In this document: positions 11,002 through 21,893 of the stretch, in pieces | Numbering within the stretch: the stretch's first letter is position 1 | Layout: every line of letters starts with the position of its first letter | Assembly (NCBI GenBank): GCA_013398295.1 | Contig: VZSF01001346.1 | Coordinates: 56,585-120,584, forward strand | Reading direction: 5' to 3' | Source of the DNA: Chionis minor | Lineage: Eukaryota > Chordata > Aves > Charadriiformes > Chionididae | Length of the DNA: 64,000 nt | The notes under the pieces: generated by a model | Told to the model about the DNA's origin: nothing | Seen by the model: the letters and a program-made list of their open reading frames with translations, nothing else | Database searches by the model: none | Translations under genes and position numbers: made by a program

Positions 11002-14000
11002 AGGTAATTCTTCAAGGTAAAATACGCTGTCCCCAGTGGAAGCTTTGTGCCAGCTGTAACCAAGGATCTTGCAAGGTTTCTGCCTAGTTGTGCTAGAAAG
11101 CACCCAAACTTGGGGTTGGTGTGAGTCTTCACGATGCAGGATGTCGATGGGTCAGGATACATTTCATTTGTGTTCTTTAATAGCCATGCTATCAGGGCAG
11201 CCCTTTCTCTTAGAGGTGGGAAGGACCTGCCAGCCTCATCGGTCAGAAAGGACCTTCCTTGCTAGTCTCTACTTTCCTAATATTGCAACCAGGGAGTTTC
11301 TTGCCCAACCATTCTTGCCCTGCAGATTTTGTTTGGTATCAATTGTACTCCTTTGTGGTACTTAGTGGGCAAGACATTTTTCTGTTTGTCTACTGAGACT
11401 TACTGTTGGATACATTGTTCTTGTTTGTCATTTATTTTCATAGACTTGGCATTTCTTGGTCATGAAGGTTTTTGTTACAGGATGTTCCTGGAGTTCAAGA
11501 CAGCAACCCCTCAGTAGAGTAGAGGTCTAGATATTTCATAGGCTAATACATGTTCAGATAAACGTGGGGGACTGTGTTCCATGACTCATGTTTTAGCAAA
11601 TGACTTTGCCCTAAACAAGGTCAACACCAGTAATTCCACACTTAACTAGTGTTTTTTGGGGGGAAAGCAAGGGTATTCAGTTTATATTTACTTAGTCTGA
11701 TCATTCTTCTAAGCATATGTATGGATGTATTATCTACATGTTATTTCTGACATTCATCTATGAGTGAGGTGCAAATACACAGCAATATCTGTCACATTAG
11801 GCACATTTTTGTCTTGTGTGAATGGTGGGGTTTTTTGACCTTGTTTCTGTATTGATAAAACAAATAGCCAATAACTACTCTGTCAAATACTGGCTTGCAA
11901 GGCTCAGTTTATTTTCCTATAGATACTACATGTTCAAAACCCCTTTTAAAGGAATCTGTGAACTGTTGTGTAATTTATTGCACCTAATTAACACAAGCCA
12001 ATAGTTTTACAAGTAATTAAATCAGTTTAAAAATGTTGCACAACTCACCCATATGTTTGAAGTAACAGCTAAATTGCGGTATAATACAAATTAAAATGTA
12101 TATTTCCATAACCTATACTTCTAAGTATATGCCAGCACTTGCGTTGTGTGCATGTATGTAATTTTAATTATATGCTGTATATATTCTTTATTCTAGCCCA
12201 TTAGTTTTATCCCCATGTGTGCAAGTGCTGAATCCAAGTAACAAGGCAGTAAATAATACTGGCTTTTAATGACCAATTAAAGCAGTCTGTCATCAACCTT
12301 GGGATCAGCTGAGTTTGTAATTCAAAGTACAGATATGCTGTTATTGGTTAGAATAAAATGGTGCTCGGCAAGTATCAAGACAGCCTCGTCAGAGCCTTCA
12401 TCTTACCACTCCCCAGAGGCAGCGATATAACCAAAGCTTGATAAAACTGGAAGCTAAGTAAGTCGTTCCAAAGTGACGGCAAACATAACACAAAGCCTTC
12501 TTAATGATTTTATCCTGAATGATCTGGACCTTTTGTGGCCTGAGGGGAAATGGTATTCTATATAAAGAAAGTTCATTAACTGGGTACTTTTAAAAATAGC
12601 ACGGGTATGTTGACATCTGCCATCTTGATAGCTACTCTAGCCTTGTAGACTTCCTGACTGTTCCAAATGCTAGTAAAAGTTAATTTTCTGCTTTAAATGT
12701 GATAGTATAAGACAAGCTGTCCCGTCTGGTGAAACTAATCCAATAACTCTGTCATTGATACCTCAGAAACAGGGACAGAGAAAAGTACTGCTGTGCTCAG
12801 ACTTCATGCAAATGCACTTGTAATAGATTCTGTGCCGAATGTCTGAATACTAGAAAGATATGAGAAAAGTGGAGGCAGCATAGGAAGCAGAAGTAGATAA
12901 AAAGATTAAAATATTGAAATTATGGAATAAGGTATACTTGATTAAATGGAAGTTAAAATTAAATGTGAATAAATGCTGTTTTGAATTCTGATGAACTATT
13001 CAAGGTTATGTGAGGAAAGATAAAAGGTATAAGAGGGGAAAAAAACATGTAAAGAAAGATCTGTTAGGCTGTGCAGTGATCTGTGAAGGCAGATGAAAGG
13101 GGATGGACCTGTTGTTTCCATATACCTAACCAGGCAATAGCAAACAAAAGGTTCTTAGAGGAACTACTTCAAGGGCTGCTTGTTTTCTGAAACTCACTGA
13201 ATTCACTTTGCCAGGCATTGGACAATGTACAACTGTAAACCCTTCAGGTAGGGACGATTTCTTTATAGAAGTCTGTGTCCAATTTTTGTGGCTGGTTTGG
13301 ATGGATGCATTAGATGTGGAAGGATTTTGTTCTATGTAAAAGCACATTAGGAAAATGGAAGGAGTGATGAGAACAACAGGGAAATGTACCAGACTGAAGC
13401 AAATTAAAAAGTGCAGAAGAATGGAGTGAGGCTAAAGAGATTTTTGTAAGTCAAGCAAAAAGCTGAAGTGGGGAGAAGAGAGAGAGGAGAAGGATGTGGT
13501 GGAAAGTCAAGGTGTCTGTCCTGTCTTACGGTGACAGGTTTAAGCTGGGACTGGCAAACCATGTGCAAGTCTCAGTTTTGTATGAAACTAATACAGTAAA
13601 GAAGTAAACAGTCCTGCAAGGTGAAGAAAGAATAGTAGGAAAGCAGGCAGGTGACAGCTTTCCAAGGGATTGCTGGTGGAAGGAGGAGATAGGGAGGAGG
13701 AATCTGTTAATGGCTAAGCCTCAGCTGAAAGACCTGCTGATGACTGGAGTTTGTGTGAGAAGGGGCAGATGTAGCAATGGCGAGGGCATGTGAGTATGGA
13801 GGGGTGATGGAACTATGCTAATTAAAGAGCAGGCTGAGCACGGGGAAAAGGGAGGGGGTTCCGTGTTGTTTTAAGGTGGGAGACTAGAGACAGAAGAGTT
13901 CCACGCTAAAAGCTTTGAGTGCGGTGATTGGTCTGATGAACGGAGAGGAACTGCAGGGATACCAGCAAGTCCTGATGCAAACTTGAAAAAGACCATCTAT

Positions 14001-17000
14001 ACTTTTCTTATTATCAAGGGGGAAGAAAATTATCCTAAATTAGATTGCTGTGATTCTTCCAGGTGAATGAAGTTTAAGAATGGCATCATCACATGGTGCG
14101 TTCTCCAGTGCAATGACTGCAAAAATAGAAGCTGTATTGGGAATGAAAAAGAAGCAATTGCAAGAAGTAGGTATGGCCCTGTGGGGCTCTTGCTCTCGCT
14201 AGTGGCGTTTGTTAGTGCTGCCAAACAGACTTTTTATGAGCAGAATACACAACATGTTAGTGAACTGGCAGAGAGCCAGGTGATAGGTAACTCAGCACAG
14301 AGTCCTCTCTTGTCAGGAGTTAGTGTTATACACCTGCTTCCATTGTACAAGTTATAAACCCATAGGTTTCATGTTCTACTTTGTTTTCATAAGGAGTAGG
14401 CTTAATGGGAAATTGGAAAGATTGCTGCTTGCTTTGTCTTCTTGCTTGCATTTGATAATACTTGGTCTCTGATGAGTGAAGTACTGCCTGGAATACATTG
14501 CCCTTCCCTGGAAACCTTGATGATATCCCAGTTGACTTCACTGTGAGTAGGAGTAAGACCCGAGTTGGACACTGAGAATGAAATTCAGCCCTTTGTAAAC
14601 AGGCATAAATCCCATTGAAACTGATGGGGCTTGTGACTTGAATCAAACCTGATTTGCCTCACACAGCTCAATCCAAATGCAGTCTGCAGTATGGCAGATA
14701 ATGGAGACCAATGTTTTACTTCATTGCCCCTGAATATATATGAGAATAAGATCTGCTGGATAGCTCTTGAAACTTCTCGCAATAGAAGATTCTTTTTGAG
14801 GAGGGATTTTAATGAAGTTGAATAAGTAATAATAAAAAAAATTACAATGTTTAGAAATGTTTTATTCCTTTCTGCTTTTGCTACACTCTGGCACTGTTTT
14901 TTTTTTTTTTAAAGATATTCCTATAAATGTCTTATGCTAAGCAAGAATCGATGCGTGATCTGAGCATGATGCACTTAGAGCCCAGTGGCTGGTGTATCAA
15001 GATGGATGAGTCCAGGTGCTGGTTGTGGTGTATCTCACTTACACGGTTGCTATCTTTATTGCCAAAAAAGGATGGATGTCATGCTAAATTATTTTGTACT
15101 CTGGGCCTGCTAGCACTTCCCTAATTATACTGTAGGGAGCTCTCTGCTTCCCCCCTTGCTTTTACTGCTTTACTAAGGTGCCTTGAGAGGTCTGTTTTCT
15201 CTTTGAGTAAAGAGGTTATGCTAGAAAATAGGCCAGAGAAGGGAACTCCTATAGGATAAAGGGACGTAGGGATTGGAATTACTCTTGATAGTGTTGACTT
15301 AGCTGCAGATCTGGTAGGTGTTACTCAGCACACCTTAAGTTTGGGATATTTGCTCCCCCCAAATAAAAGTTGTCTGCATTACAAAACCATCGCACATAAC
15401 TCTGCACAGCTTGATATGTAAAAGTGCCTTTGTAGAATAAATGCTCAAGGATAAATCTTGCATGGCGAATAAATTGCCTATTGCTTTCCTTAGCTCTTTC
15501 AGGTGAGCCAGCGATGCAATGTAGAGTCAGCTAACCTGCAGACCTAGCAGAAAAATGAATCTTTTTTCCTGCGTTAGGCATGTCATCAGAGGAGATACTT
15601 GAGACAACTCTATTACAGGTGCAGTTGAATCAATAAGGCATATTCTTTTTTTTTCCCAGATGACTCCTTCCATATCATAGATTCCTATTTTTAGCAAGAA
15701 AAAAGTAAGCAGGTATTATTCAGTACAATGTTTCATGTCATACAGATCTCCTTTTCTGACATGCTGCTGCTTGAATAGGCCAGCTTCAGCAGTTTAAAGG
15801 TTTTTTTACATATTGTTTTCACTTAAGGCAGTGCAAATTTCTTTGGAAATCTATGGCAATCAATTAAGTAAATGAGAAAATAGAATGCTTGTAATTAAGA
15901 TAATCAAGCTACATGAAATCTACCCTACTAGTGCTAATATCTGTATATCTCCAAGCTGTATATTAATTAAACACCATGTAAGTGTTGCAATTAGAGCCAG
16001 GCTGCATTGGTGAAAATGAGAGAAAAATGATTGGAGGGGGTTTTACTCTACACTTCGTTCTTTTAAAGCTTCTTGTTATGATTTGTAAGGTTGCTGCATT
16101 GCTGCAGAAACTCCCAAGATGTTTGGGGGCCTTGTAGCTGTCTTCACCTGCTTCTGAAACAGATGACCCAAAGAAAATCCACTTTGGTTTGCAAAGACTG
16201 TATTTCTTCTCAGGGGTGTGTGTTATTTACCCATCAATTTCATGAATAAGCTTGGGTTGCTGAGCTCTGAAACCAGTAGTCAAAGAGGTTAGGTATTTCA
16301 TTCTACATGGTAAACTGCAAAGGGGAAAACAGAGAGGAAATATTCTGACTAGTTCTTAAAATAAAGGGCACTTTGTCCTGCTGTTACGGTCTTTTGTTTT
16401 GTGTTTGAATTTTGATGTGAAGACCTTAAGGTCACCCGGGCCTTCCTACTCGACAAATCAGCATCTTAATATATTTGTTTTGGGAGACAAATGCTACGTG
16501 ATACTTACTTGGATAATCTGGGTGTGTTCAGATTGTGCTTTCCTGGCGCTTTTTGGGAGCTTGGGGAAGCAAAAGGCTCTGTCAGGGTCAGTGTGTGGCT
16601 CTAAGAGGCCAGGGGAGGACCCTTTCTCTCTGTATGGGTACCCTCCCAGCAGTCACACAGCAACTTCAGAGTGAATTTATTGTGGTTTTATGAGATGTGG
16701 TGTTTGGGACATCTGTGCTTTCTCTTTTTCTCATGTGTGTAGCCTTTGATGGCTGCAAGCATATGCATTAAGGTACCGTGGAGGTAGCAGAAGAATCGTG
16801 TTGCAGGGCCAAGGGAGTCAAACTGCTTTGCCACCTTAGAACTGCCAAACTTTGTTATCCTTAGCTGGGGATGCCAAAGCAGCTGAATAGGGCAAAGCAG
16901 ATGATGAACCCATCTGCTAATGTGCCAGATACTGTTGTGGCTATTTTAAGATTGTCTTTGGAGTCAAATGAAGTAGTACATCTGATCAGTGTGGACATCA

Positions 17001-17219
17001 GCTTGATGAAGTTGTTGCATAAATAATGAATAAAGGCAATATTTTTGTTGTGTTTATTTTTTCCAATTATTTTTGAAAAATCTGCTTTTACAGCACAATG
17101 TTCTTCATTGTGACAAATGAGCGTATTCACTGGTATTGTGTTTTCAGATGATACCACTTATATTTCTAGAAAGAAATGAAGAAGAAAAACTGTACAGGAC
17201 GCCTTCAGTTTTTCATTTG
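11002..17219. other. Intergenic DNA, no gene recognised
   Basis: No protein-like open frame, RNA gene or recognisable mobile element. Part of the stretch, about 13360-13960, is visibly purine-rich on the plus strand (many GGAGA, GAAGG and GGGAG blocks) compared with its flanks. The rest is ordinary AT-rich DNA with short T and A runs. Confidence 0.55.
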
Positions 17220-17238
17220 ACTTTGTTCTTAATTTTTT

Positions 17239-17244
17239 TTTATT
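17239..17244 (-). terminator. B3GALT1: Candidate distal poly(A) signal AATAAA of B3GALT1
   Basis: A canonical AATAAA on the gene strand about 3.4 kb past the stop codon. T-rich sequence suitable as a downstream element follows at lower coordinates. It lies just beyond the last Pumilio-type motif, which fits the true end of the UTR. Another AATAAA at 17053-17058 is a possible alternative. Confidence 0.45.
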
Positions 17245-17365
17245 ATTTGACATTGATACAAAAAAATAGTATCTTGATTAGCAGCTTTGCTGGCAATCCC
17301 ACAAAACTGTAAATAATACTTTAATCTAAAAGAATGCACTCCTACAGACACTATAGATAAAACAA

Positions 17366-20300
17366 TATATACAATTTAGACAAATAAATACATAAGTACA
17401 GCCAGTCATATATAATAATACACCTAAAGTTCGGTTACTGTTGACAAGCTTTTCTAGTTAATTACACTCTTCATTTACAAATTGCCATTGCCATCTATGT
17501 TATAAAGACAAAAAAAATCCCAATAAAGGATCAAAATTGATACTTAACGTTATTATTACAAAAGATGGAAAATGAACCTTGAGACTTCTGTTTAAATACT
17601 CCCACAGTTTTAGCAAAAAAAATACATTTGTGAAAAACTCCTCCTAAAGAGAGGCATTTCCCCCCTAGCTTCTTTGCTCAATGTGCTTTATTCATGTATG
17701 TTTTGGAACCAAAATGTCACATTTCTGAAGTGACTAGAAGCTGGCAGGTCTTAAAAAGTTGTCATCTGTCCCATGCCTAGTGAAATAAAATGACTTTTAA
17801 TATCATAAATATTTCTTTTGGTTAAAGGAAGCCCAATGCAAACACTTGTTTGGTGACCATACCCGATGTGGCACAAATACTACTGGGTGGAAGGGACAGG
17901 AAGCCATCCCTGTGAGTAGATGTATTGCTCCCTTTCTAGCTCCAGGTTGCAATACTGCAATTTCTGAGCAAAGAGACAATAATAAATCTGTTACGTAAGT
18001 GTAACAAGCTAGTGAAGTGTAGTATCAGAAAATTAATAGAAGTAGAAAATTAGATTTTTGCTGTGTTCTTTTAAATTCACTAGGCAATCAAAGAAAAAAA
18101 ATCTTGTACATTCAAAAGTTAGGGCACACATGCTTAAGGCTCTTGAAACACTGGACAAATATAATGCCTAACTCAGCTCCATGCATAACCGAATACTACG
18201 CAGCAAGCAGACTCTACGCATATATACAGCTGAATACAGAAGAAAATGCCTTAGAAATATGTACATCAGTTCCAAGATGAACATTTACGTTTCTGTTGAA
18301 GATTTATCTGTTTATAAATGGTAGGAAATATATTTTTTGGGATACTATTTTCAAGGTGTACCTTCCAATCATTAATGCAGTCTACAGTACTAGGAGAAAT
18401 TCAAGGCTACCGTGCTACTCAAGCCTTGAGGTATGTGGATTGGGAGCCCTGCTGTCCTCTTGGTTACTAACCAAAGGCCACAGAAGCATCAGCAGGAGAA
18501 GTAAGGCCACCAAATCCATTTGGTTGTGGATTCAGAAACCCCAAATTACCTCTCTGTGCAGAGGGATAGCAGAAGTGATTGCAGCCTGTGGATTGAAATA
18601 TTACAAAGTGTGTTCCAGGTAGGCTGGTATCCATGCTGTGGATTTACCCGAGGGCTGGGGATGAATTCCACCTGTTTCACTTCCTAAAACTCATATTCTG
18701 GGGCTTAGGTAAGGAAAGCTGAACTTCACCTAGTCACTGTGTGTATATAATATATTCATCTAAGCAATTAGTTGGACCTTGTTTAGCTAGAGTTCTGAGT
18801 TTGACAGGAAGCAAGAGCAACTTTAACAAGGACTAGGTCAACTAGGGAAGGATAAATCTTAATTACAATGCAAGAGATTCACTATTTTTATATAAAATTA
18901 CCAATTTTCATTTATGAAGGATGCACAAGCTCCTGTTGATTAGCAGTAACTCCTGGGCTATCTGTGTGTAGCTTCACCTTCATATTTATTTGAGATACCT
19001 ACTGCTTGTGGCTTGAAAGCCAGGTACACTTTACCTTATTTACACATGGTTCCTTTCAAAACAGTAGTGCTGCATCTGTGAGTAAGACTAACAATTTATG
19101 AAACTACAAACCTTTTGGGGTAGCATCTTCATCCCTCTGTTACTGTTGTGGAGTGCTATGTACACCTATGGCAAAGTCAGGTCAGAGTTTTCCTATAAAT
19201 TCTTAATCAGTTAATTTCTGACAACTTCATAGACATCCTGAACAATGTACAGACTTGACAGTTTTTCATACATATACATAATGCCAGCTGAAATGAACGA
19301 GACTTCTGTGTGTGCAGTGGACAATGTGAGTAATCTACAGCTGACAACATATTTGGTGTGTTTTGTATCTTTGTAAGCCGCCTGTGAATTCTTCATTTCA
19401 ACTTATTTGCTGAGCAATGTCATATTTTGTTTGTTAGAAGGTGGTGCTGAATAGACATGGCTTGAATTTATCCAAGAATTTTCCAAGAAATAATTTTCAT
19501 AACATTTCATTAACATTCATATTCAAAACACGTAAGAACATTATGAAACCTGAATAATTCTTGTGTATTTGATTTCTGTCAAATGCTCTGGGGATATCCT
19601 GCACAGGACCTCATTGAGTATTTGCTCTGTGATTACCTGGGAGCTGCAGACTTGTAACAAAGGCTAGAATTTGTTTTTCTTTAATAAGTGATTCTTAAAA
19701 GCCCTCTATAGAGCTTACCCTTAAAAAGGTGCTTTTGTGGTGTTTTTTTTTTTTTTTAGGTAAATAGTGTACTGGCTGATGTTAAAGAAATCTGCTGTTT
19801 ACTGGCATTTTTATCATTCAATATGATTATATACTTCTACGCAAGATTCTTAATGGAGAGATCCACTGATACTAATGAGAAACATTGCACTTGCTTTGAA
19901 ATTAAAAGTTAAAAGATATTCATACTTTCATCATGTGTTTTCCATACATCTCCCCTGTCTTATTTTACGTACAGAATCTACTTCATTTTAAAATTGTGAT
20001 CTTTTAGGGGCTTCTTTAGCCAGTGGAAAGAAATGGGGTATCTTCTGAAATAATTTAAAGGAACACCATTCAGTGGATAAAAATATACTTCAGTTTCTGG
20101 ATTTGTTTTTAAAGCCTATGAGACTTTGATGTTCTTACCTGTCTAAACTCTGTGATTACAACATCAGTAAACTGTTTGGGAATCACACATACTGTACTGT
20201 AAAATATACATGTCAAGATAGGTGTATAAGATCAGTTCAAATGTATACCGCTCAATTTATTAACAAAGCTCCAAATAGAGATGATTGTAGGATGTCAAAA

Positions 20301-20669
20301 TGGAATAAAATTATGTTTTTAATTCTTCGTTTCTTAGGGCCTGAGTCTTGTCTCAGAGGCTGGGGCATGAACTGTTAAGCAGCTCATGATAGTTTATTAC
20401 TGTCCTTTACATACAGATGCAGGAGCTGATATGTGTGATAGAGGATTATATACAAAATCTGAGATTTGACTCTAGATCCTTTTGGTTGGTGTAATGTCCT
20501 TACGAAAAGAGCCTGAAGTCTGTAAACCAGTAGTCAAAATGAGAATGAAAAATCAGTCATTAAAAATCCTCTCACAGTTAATATCCCACAATTGAACCTG
20601 TAAATGAGCAGATCACTTTGTCAAAAAAATAACCAGACTAAATCAAAATTGAAAAATAAAGTATTTACA
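17366..20669 (-). promoter_or_regulatory. Cluster of seven Pumilio response elements (UGUANAUA)
   Basis: Seven perfect minus-strand matches: 20662-20669 (UGUAAAUA), 20447-20454 (UGUAUAUA), 19157-19164 (UGUACAUA), 19037-19044 (UGUAAAUA), 18258-18265 (UGUACAUA), 18221-18228 (UGUAUAUA) and 17366-17373 (UGUAUAUA). From local base composition I would expect fewer than one per strand over this length. I found two on the opposite strand. PUM1/PUM2 proteins bind this motif in 3' UTRs and promote deadenylation, decay and translational repression. Binding here is inferred from sequence only. Confidence 0.6.
20256..20398 (-). terminator. B3GALT1: Candidate proximal poly(A) signals of B3GALT1
   Basis: Two minus-strand AATAAA hexamers at 20393-20398 and 20256-20261 lie 284 and 421 bp past the stop codon. 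Use of either would give a short 3' UTR that keeps at most two of the seven Pumilio-type sites. Hexamers of this kind are frequent in AT-rich DNA, so usage is uncertain. Confidence 0.25.
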
Positions 20670-20681
20670 TCTGTAAAAATC

Positions 20682-21662
20682 TTAACATCTAAGATGTTTC
20701 TTGCTGGACATGTCATTCCAAATTCTGTGCATTTCTTCTGGTGTTATCTGGTGCACCGTGATCACCCTGCGGTACCTGCACAAGCTGTAGGCCATTTTCC
20801 AGTGATTGAAGCCACTGTTTTGGAAGGGGTGAATGCCCAGCTTCCGAAGACAGAGTCCAACGTACACATCTTCAAGATGAAGAAGTCTGGTGTGAAGGGA
20901 GGTTTTGTAAATAAGTTCCGCTACGTCAGCTGAAAATATATAGCCGGTGCCTGAACAGAACGGTGGATAATTGCTGTCGGGATACAAATCTCTTGGCATG
21001 TACCACTTACTGCGAACGTCTCGTATTGGTCCTCCATTTATAACGTAACCTGTGAAGTACCTTCTCCTTGGCTTGGTGTTAGGTTTGAGCAGCTTATAAA
21101 TAAGATTATCCATATTTACAAAAATGTCACTGTCTGTCTTCATAACGTACTTTGCTTTTGAACAAAACGTTGCTACCCACCTCATCCCCATCAACGTTTT
21201 CAAAGTGAGGTTGTGATAAGAGTCAATAAAATCCTCCACGATAATGTCATGAAAAATTTGGCTTTCTTGCTCTACCATTTGATTTAACACAGGATCTGTG
21301 TTTTTTCCAAGAAGAAACAGTGTGGCGATTTTAATTCCTTTAAAGTTGTTTTCGTCTCCCCATGTTTCTCGAATGGCTTGCCTTGCATCAAACTCTTTAT
21401 GAGTTGTGCTGATAAGAATGACCAAGAAAGGGACACTCTTCTCACATTTGTTGGGCTCATTGATAAGAAAGTCAAAGGAATGTGGATTTATAGGTCGAGT
21501 TCTTATGTTGCCAAAGGAAACGTTTTTTCGGGCTATGGATATGCTACTGAGCTGCCTGTGGCCAGTGTAGGAAGAAGTAGGACGAGTTATGCTTAAGTAC
21601 CAAAGAGCGCTTGCCCAACAAACTACTGTCAAAACGTATAAGCATGAGACCTTTGAAGCCAT
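20682..21662 (-). CDS. B3GALT1: Beta-1,3-galactosyltransferase 1
   Basis: A Golgi type II membrane enzyme of family GT31 that transfers galactose from UDP-Gal to terminal GlcNAc, making Gal-beta-1,3-GlcNAc (type 1 chain) on glycans. The frame is intact at 326 residues, the usual length. In order: a short cytosolic tail, one membrane anchor at about residues 7-23, a stem, then the catalytic domain from about 78. Visible family motifs are RQAIRETW (94-101), the metal/UDP-binding DSD (177-179) within KTDSDIFVN, FCSGTGYIFS (235-244) and EDVYVG (264-269). N-glycosylation sequons are at 47 (NVS) and 151 (NLT). The start is the first in-frame ATG, with A at -3 and G at +4; a TAG at 21723-21725 closes the frame upstream. 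The stop is TAA. A single coding exon is normal for this gene. The catalytic domain agrees almost completely with the mammalian protein as I remember it, which separates it from B3GALT2, B3GALT5 and B3GALNT1. Confidence 0.97.
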   Translation of the reverse strand: MASKVSCLYVLTVVCWASALWYLSITRPTSSYTGHRQLSSISIARKNVSFGNIRTRPINPHSFDFLINEPNKCEKSVPFLVILISTTHKEFDARQAIRETWGDENNFKGIKIATLFLLGKNTDPVLNQMVEQESQIFHDIIVEDFIDSYHNLTLKTLMGMRWVATFCSKAKYVMKTDSDIFVNMDNLIYKLLKPNTKPRRRYFTGYVINGGPIRDVRSKWYMPRDLYPDSNYPPFCSGTGYIFSADVAELIYKTSLHTRLLHLEDVYVGLCLRKLGIHPFQNSGFNHWKMAYSLCRYRRVITVHQITPEEMHRIWNDMSSKKHLRC

Positions 21663-21678
21663 TGTTCCTCTTGCTCTT

Positions 21679-21744
21679 CTATTCCATCTGATGAGTAAAT
21701 AGCCTTCGTACCATGAGCGCACCTATGTCCCAGAGAGGCAGCAT
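21679..21744 (-). promoter_or_regulatory. Upstream ORF 3, 21 codons, nearest the B3GALT1 start
   Basis: ATG at 21744-21742 with A at -3, ending in TAG at 21681-21679, which is 16 nt before the B3GALT1 ATG. A second in-frame ATG is at codon 11 (21714-21712). It is in a different frame from B3GALT1. If the leader is transcribed as inferred, ribosomes would have to scan past, leak through or reinitiate after this uORF, so it should reduce B3GALT1 translation. Confidence 0.4.
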
Positions 21745-21748
21745 ATTA

Positions 21749-21799
21749 TTAATGAAACTTGAAAGTTCGATTTAGAAAAAAACCTCTGTAATCATTCAT
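21749..21799 (-). promoter_or_regulatory. Upstream ORF 1, 16 codons
   Basis: ATG at 21799-21797 and stop TAA at 21751-21749, so it closes just before uORF 3 starts. It overlaps uORF 2 in another frame. It is functional only if the leader extends at least this far. Confidence 0.3.
21772..21795 (-). promoter_or_regulatory. Upstream ORF 2, 7 codons
   Basis: ATG at 21795-21793 and stop TAA at 21774-21772, wholly inside uORF 1 but in a different frame. The two ATGs are 4 nt apart. Confidence 0.25.
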
Positions 21800-21891
21800 G
21801 GATCTCAAGTAGGAGCTATTAACCCTGATGATACTCAGCTTTTCTTCTTTTACTATCAGCGGCTTCCATTTCTTGGAATTTTCTGTTATTT

Positions 21892-21893
21892 CT
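21892..21893 (-). other. B3GALT1: Candidate splice acceptor for the B3GALT1 coding exon
   Basis: On the minus strand an AG here is preceded by a pyrimidine tract of about 18 nt (TTTTTCTTCATATTTTTC) with no earlier AG inside it. It is the best acceptor-like site I see in the few hundred bases upstream of the coding sequence. It would place 229 nt of leader in the coding exon. Confidence 0.4.

Larger units (their letters stand above)
17220..20681 (-). other. B3GALT1: B3GALT1 probable long 3' UTR
   Basis: The sequence follows directly from the B3GALT1 stop codon. It is AT-rich, contains no further coding exon, and ends near a minus-strand AATAAA at 17239-17244 followed by a T-rich stretch. Seven perfect UGUANAUA Pumilio-type motifs occur on the gene strand, from 13 bp past the stop to about 120 bp before this poly(A) signal. 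A UAUUUAU AU-rich core is near 17382-17390. Further minus-strand AATAAA hexamers at 20393-20398, 20256-20261, 18985-18990 and 17687-17692 could give shorter isoforms. A 15-base T run (19743-19757) is an A run in the mRNA. The end position is inferred from signals, not from transcript data. Confidence 0.5.
21663..21891 (-). other. B3GALT1: B3GALT1 leader (5' UTR part of the coding exon)
   Basis: The sequence between the candidate splice acceptor and the B3GALT1 start codon. It is taken as 5' UTR because mammalian B3GALT1 has non-coding upstream exons joined to one coding exon; the exact left boundary here is inferred. It contains three short upstream ORFs, listed separately. No TATA box or CpG island is next to the start, so the promoter is probably elsewhere. 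Confidence 0.45.

Noticed and set aside
21663..21722. A 20-residue N-terminal extension of B3GALT1 in the same frame
   Set aside because: The frame is open only to a TAG at 21723-21725 and the first codon of the extension is GTG. The first in-frame ATG is at 21662, which gives the standard 326-residue protein.
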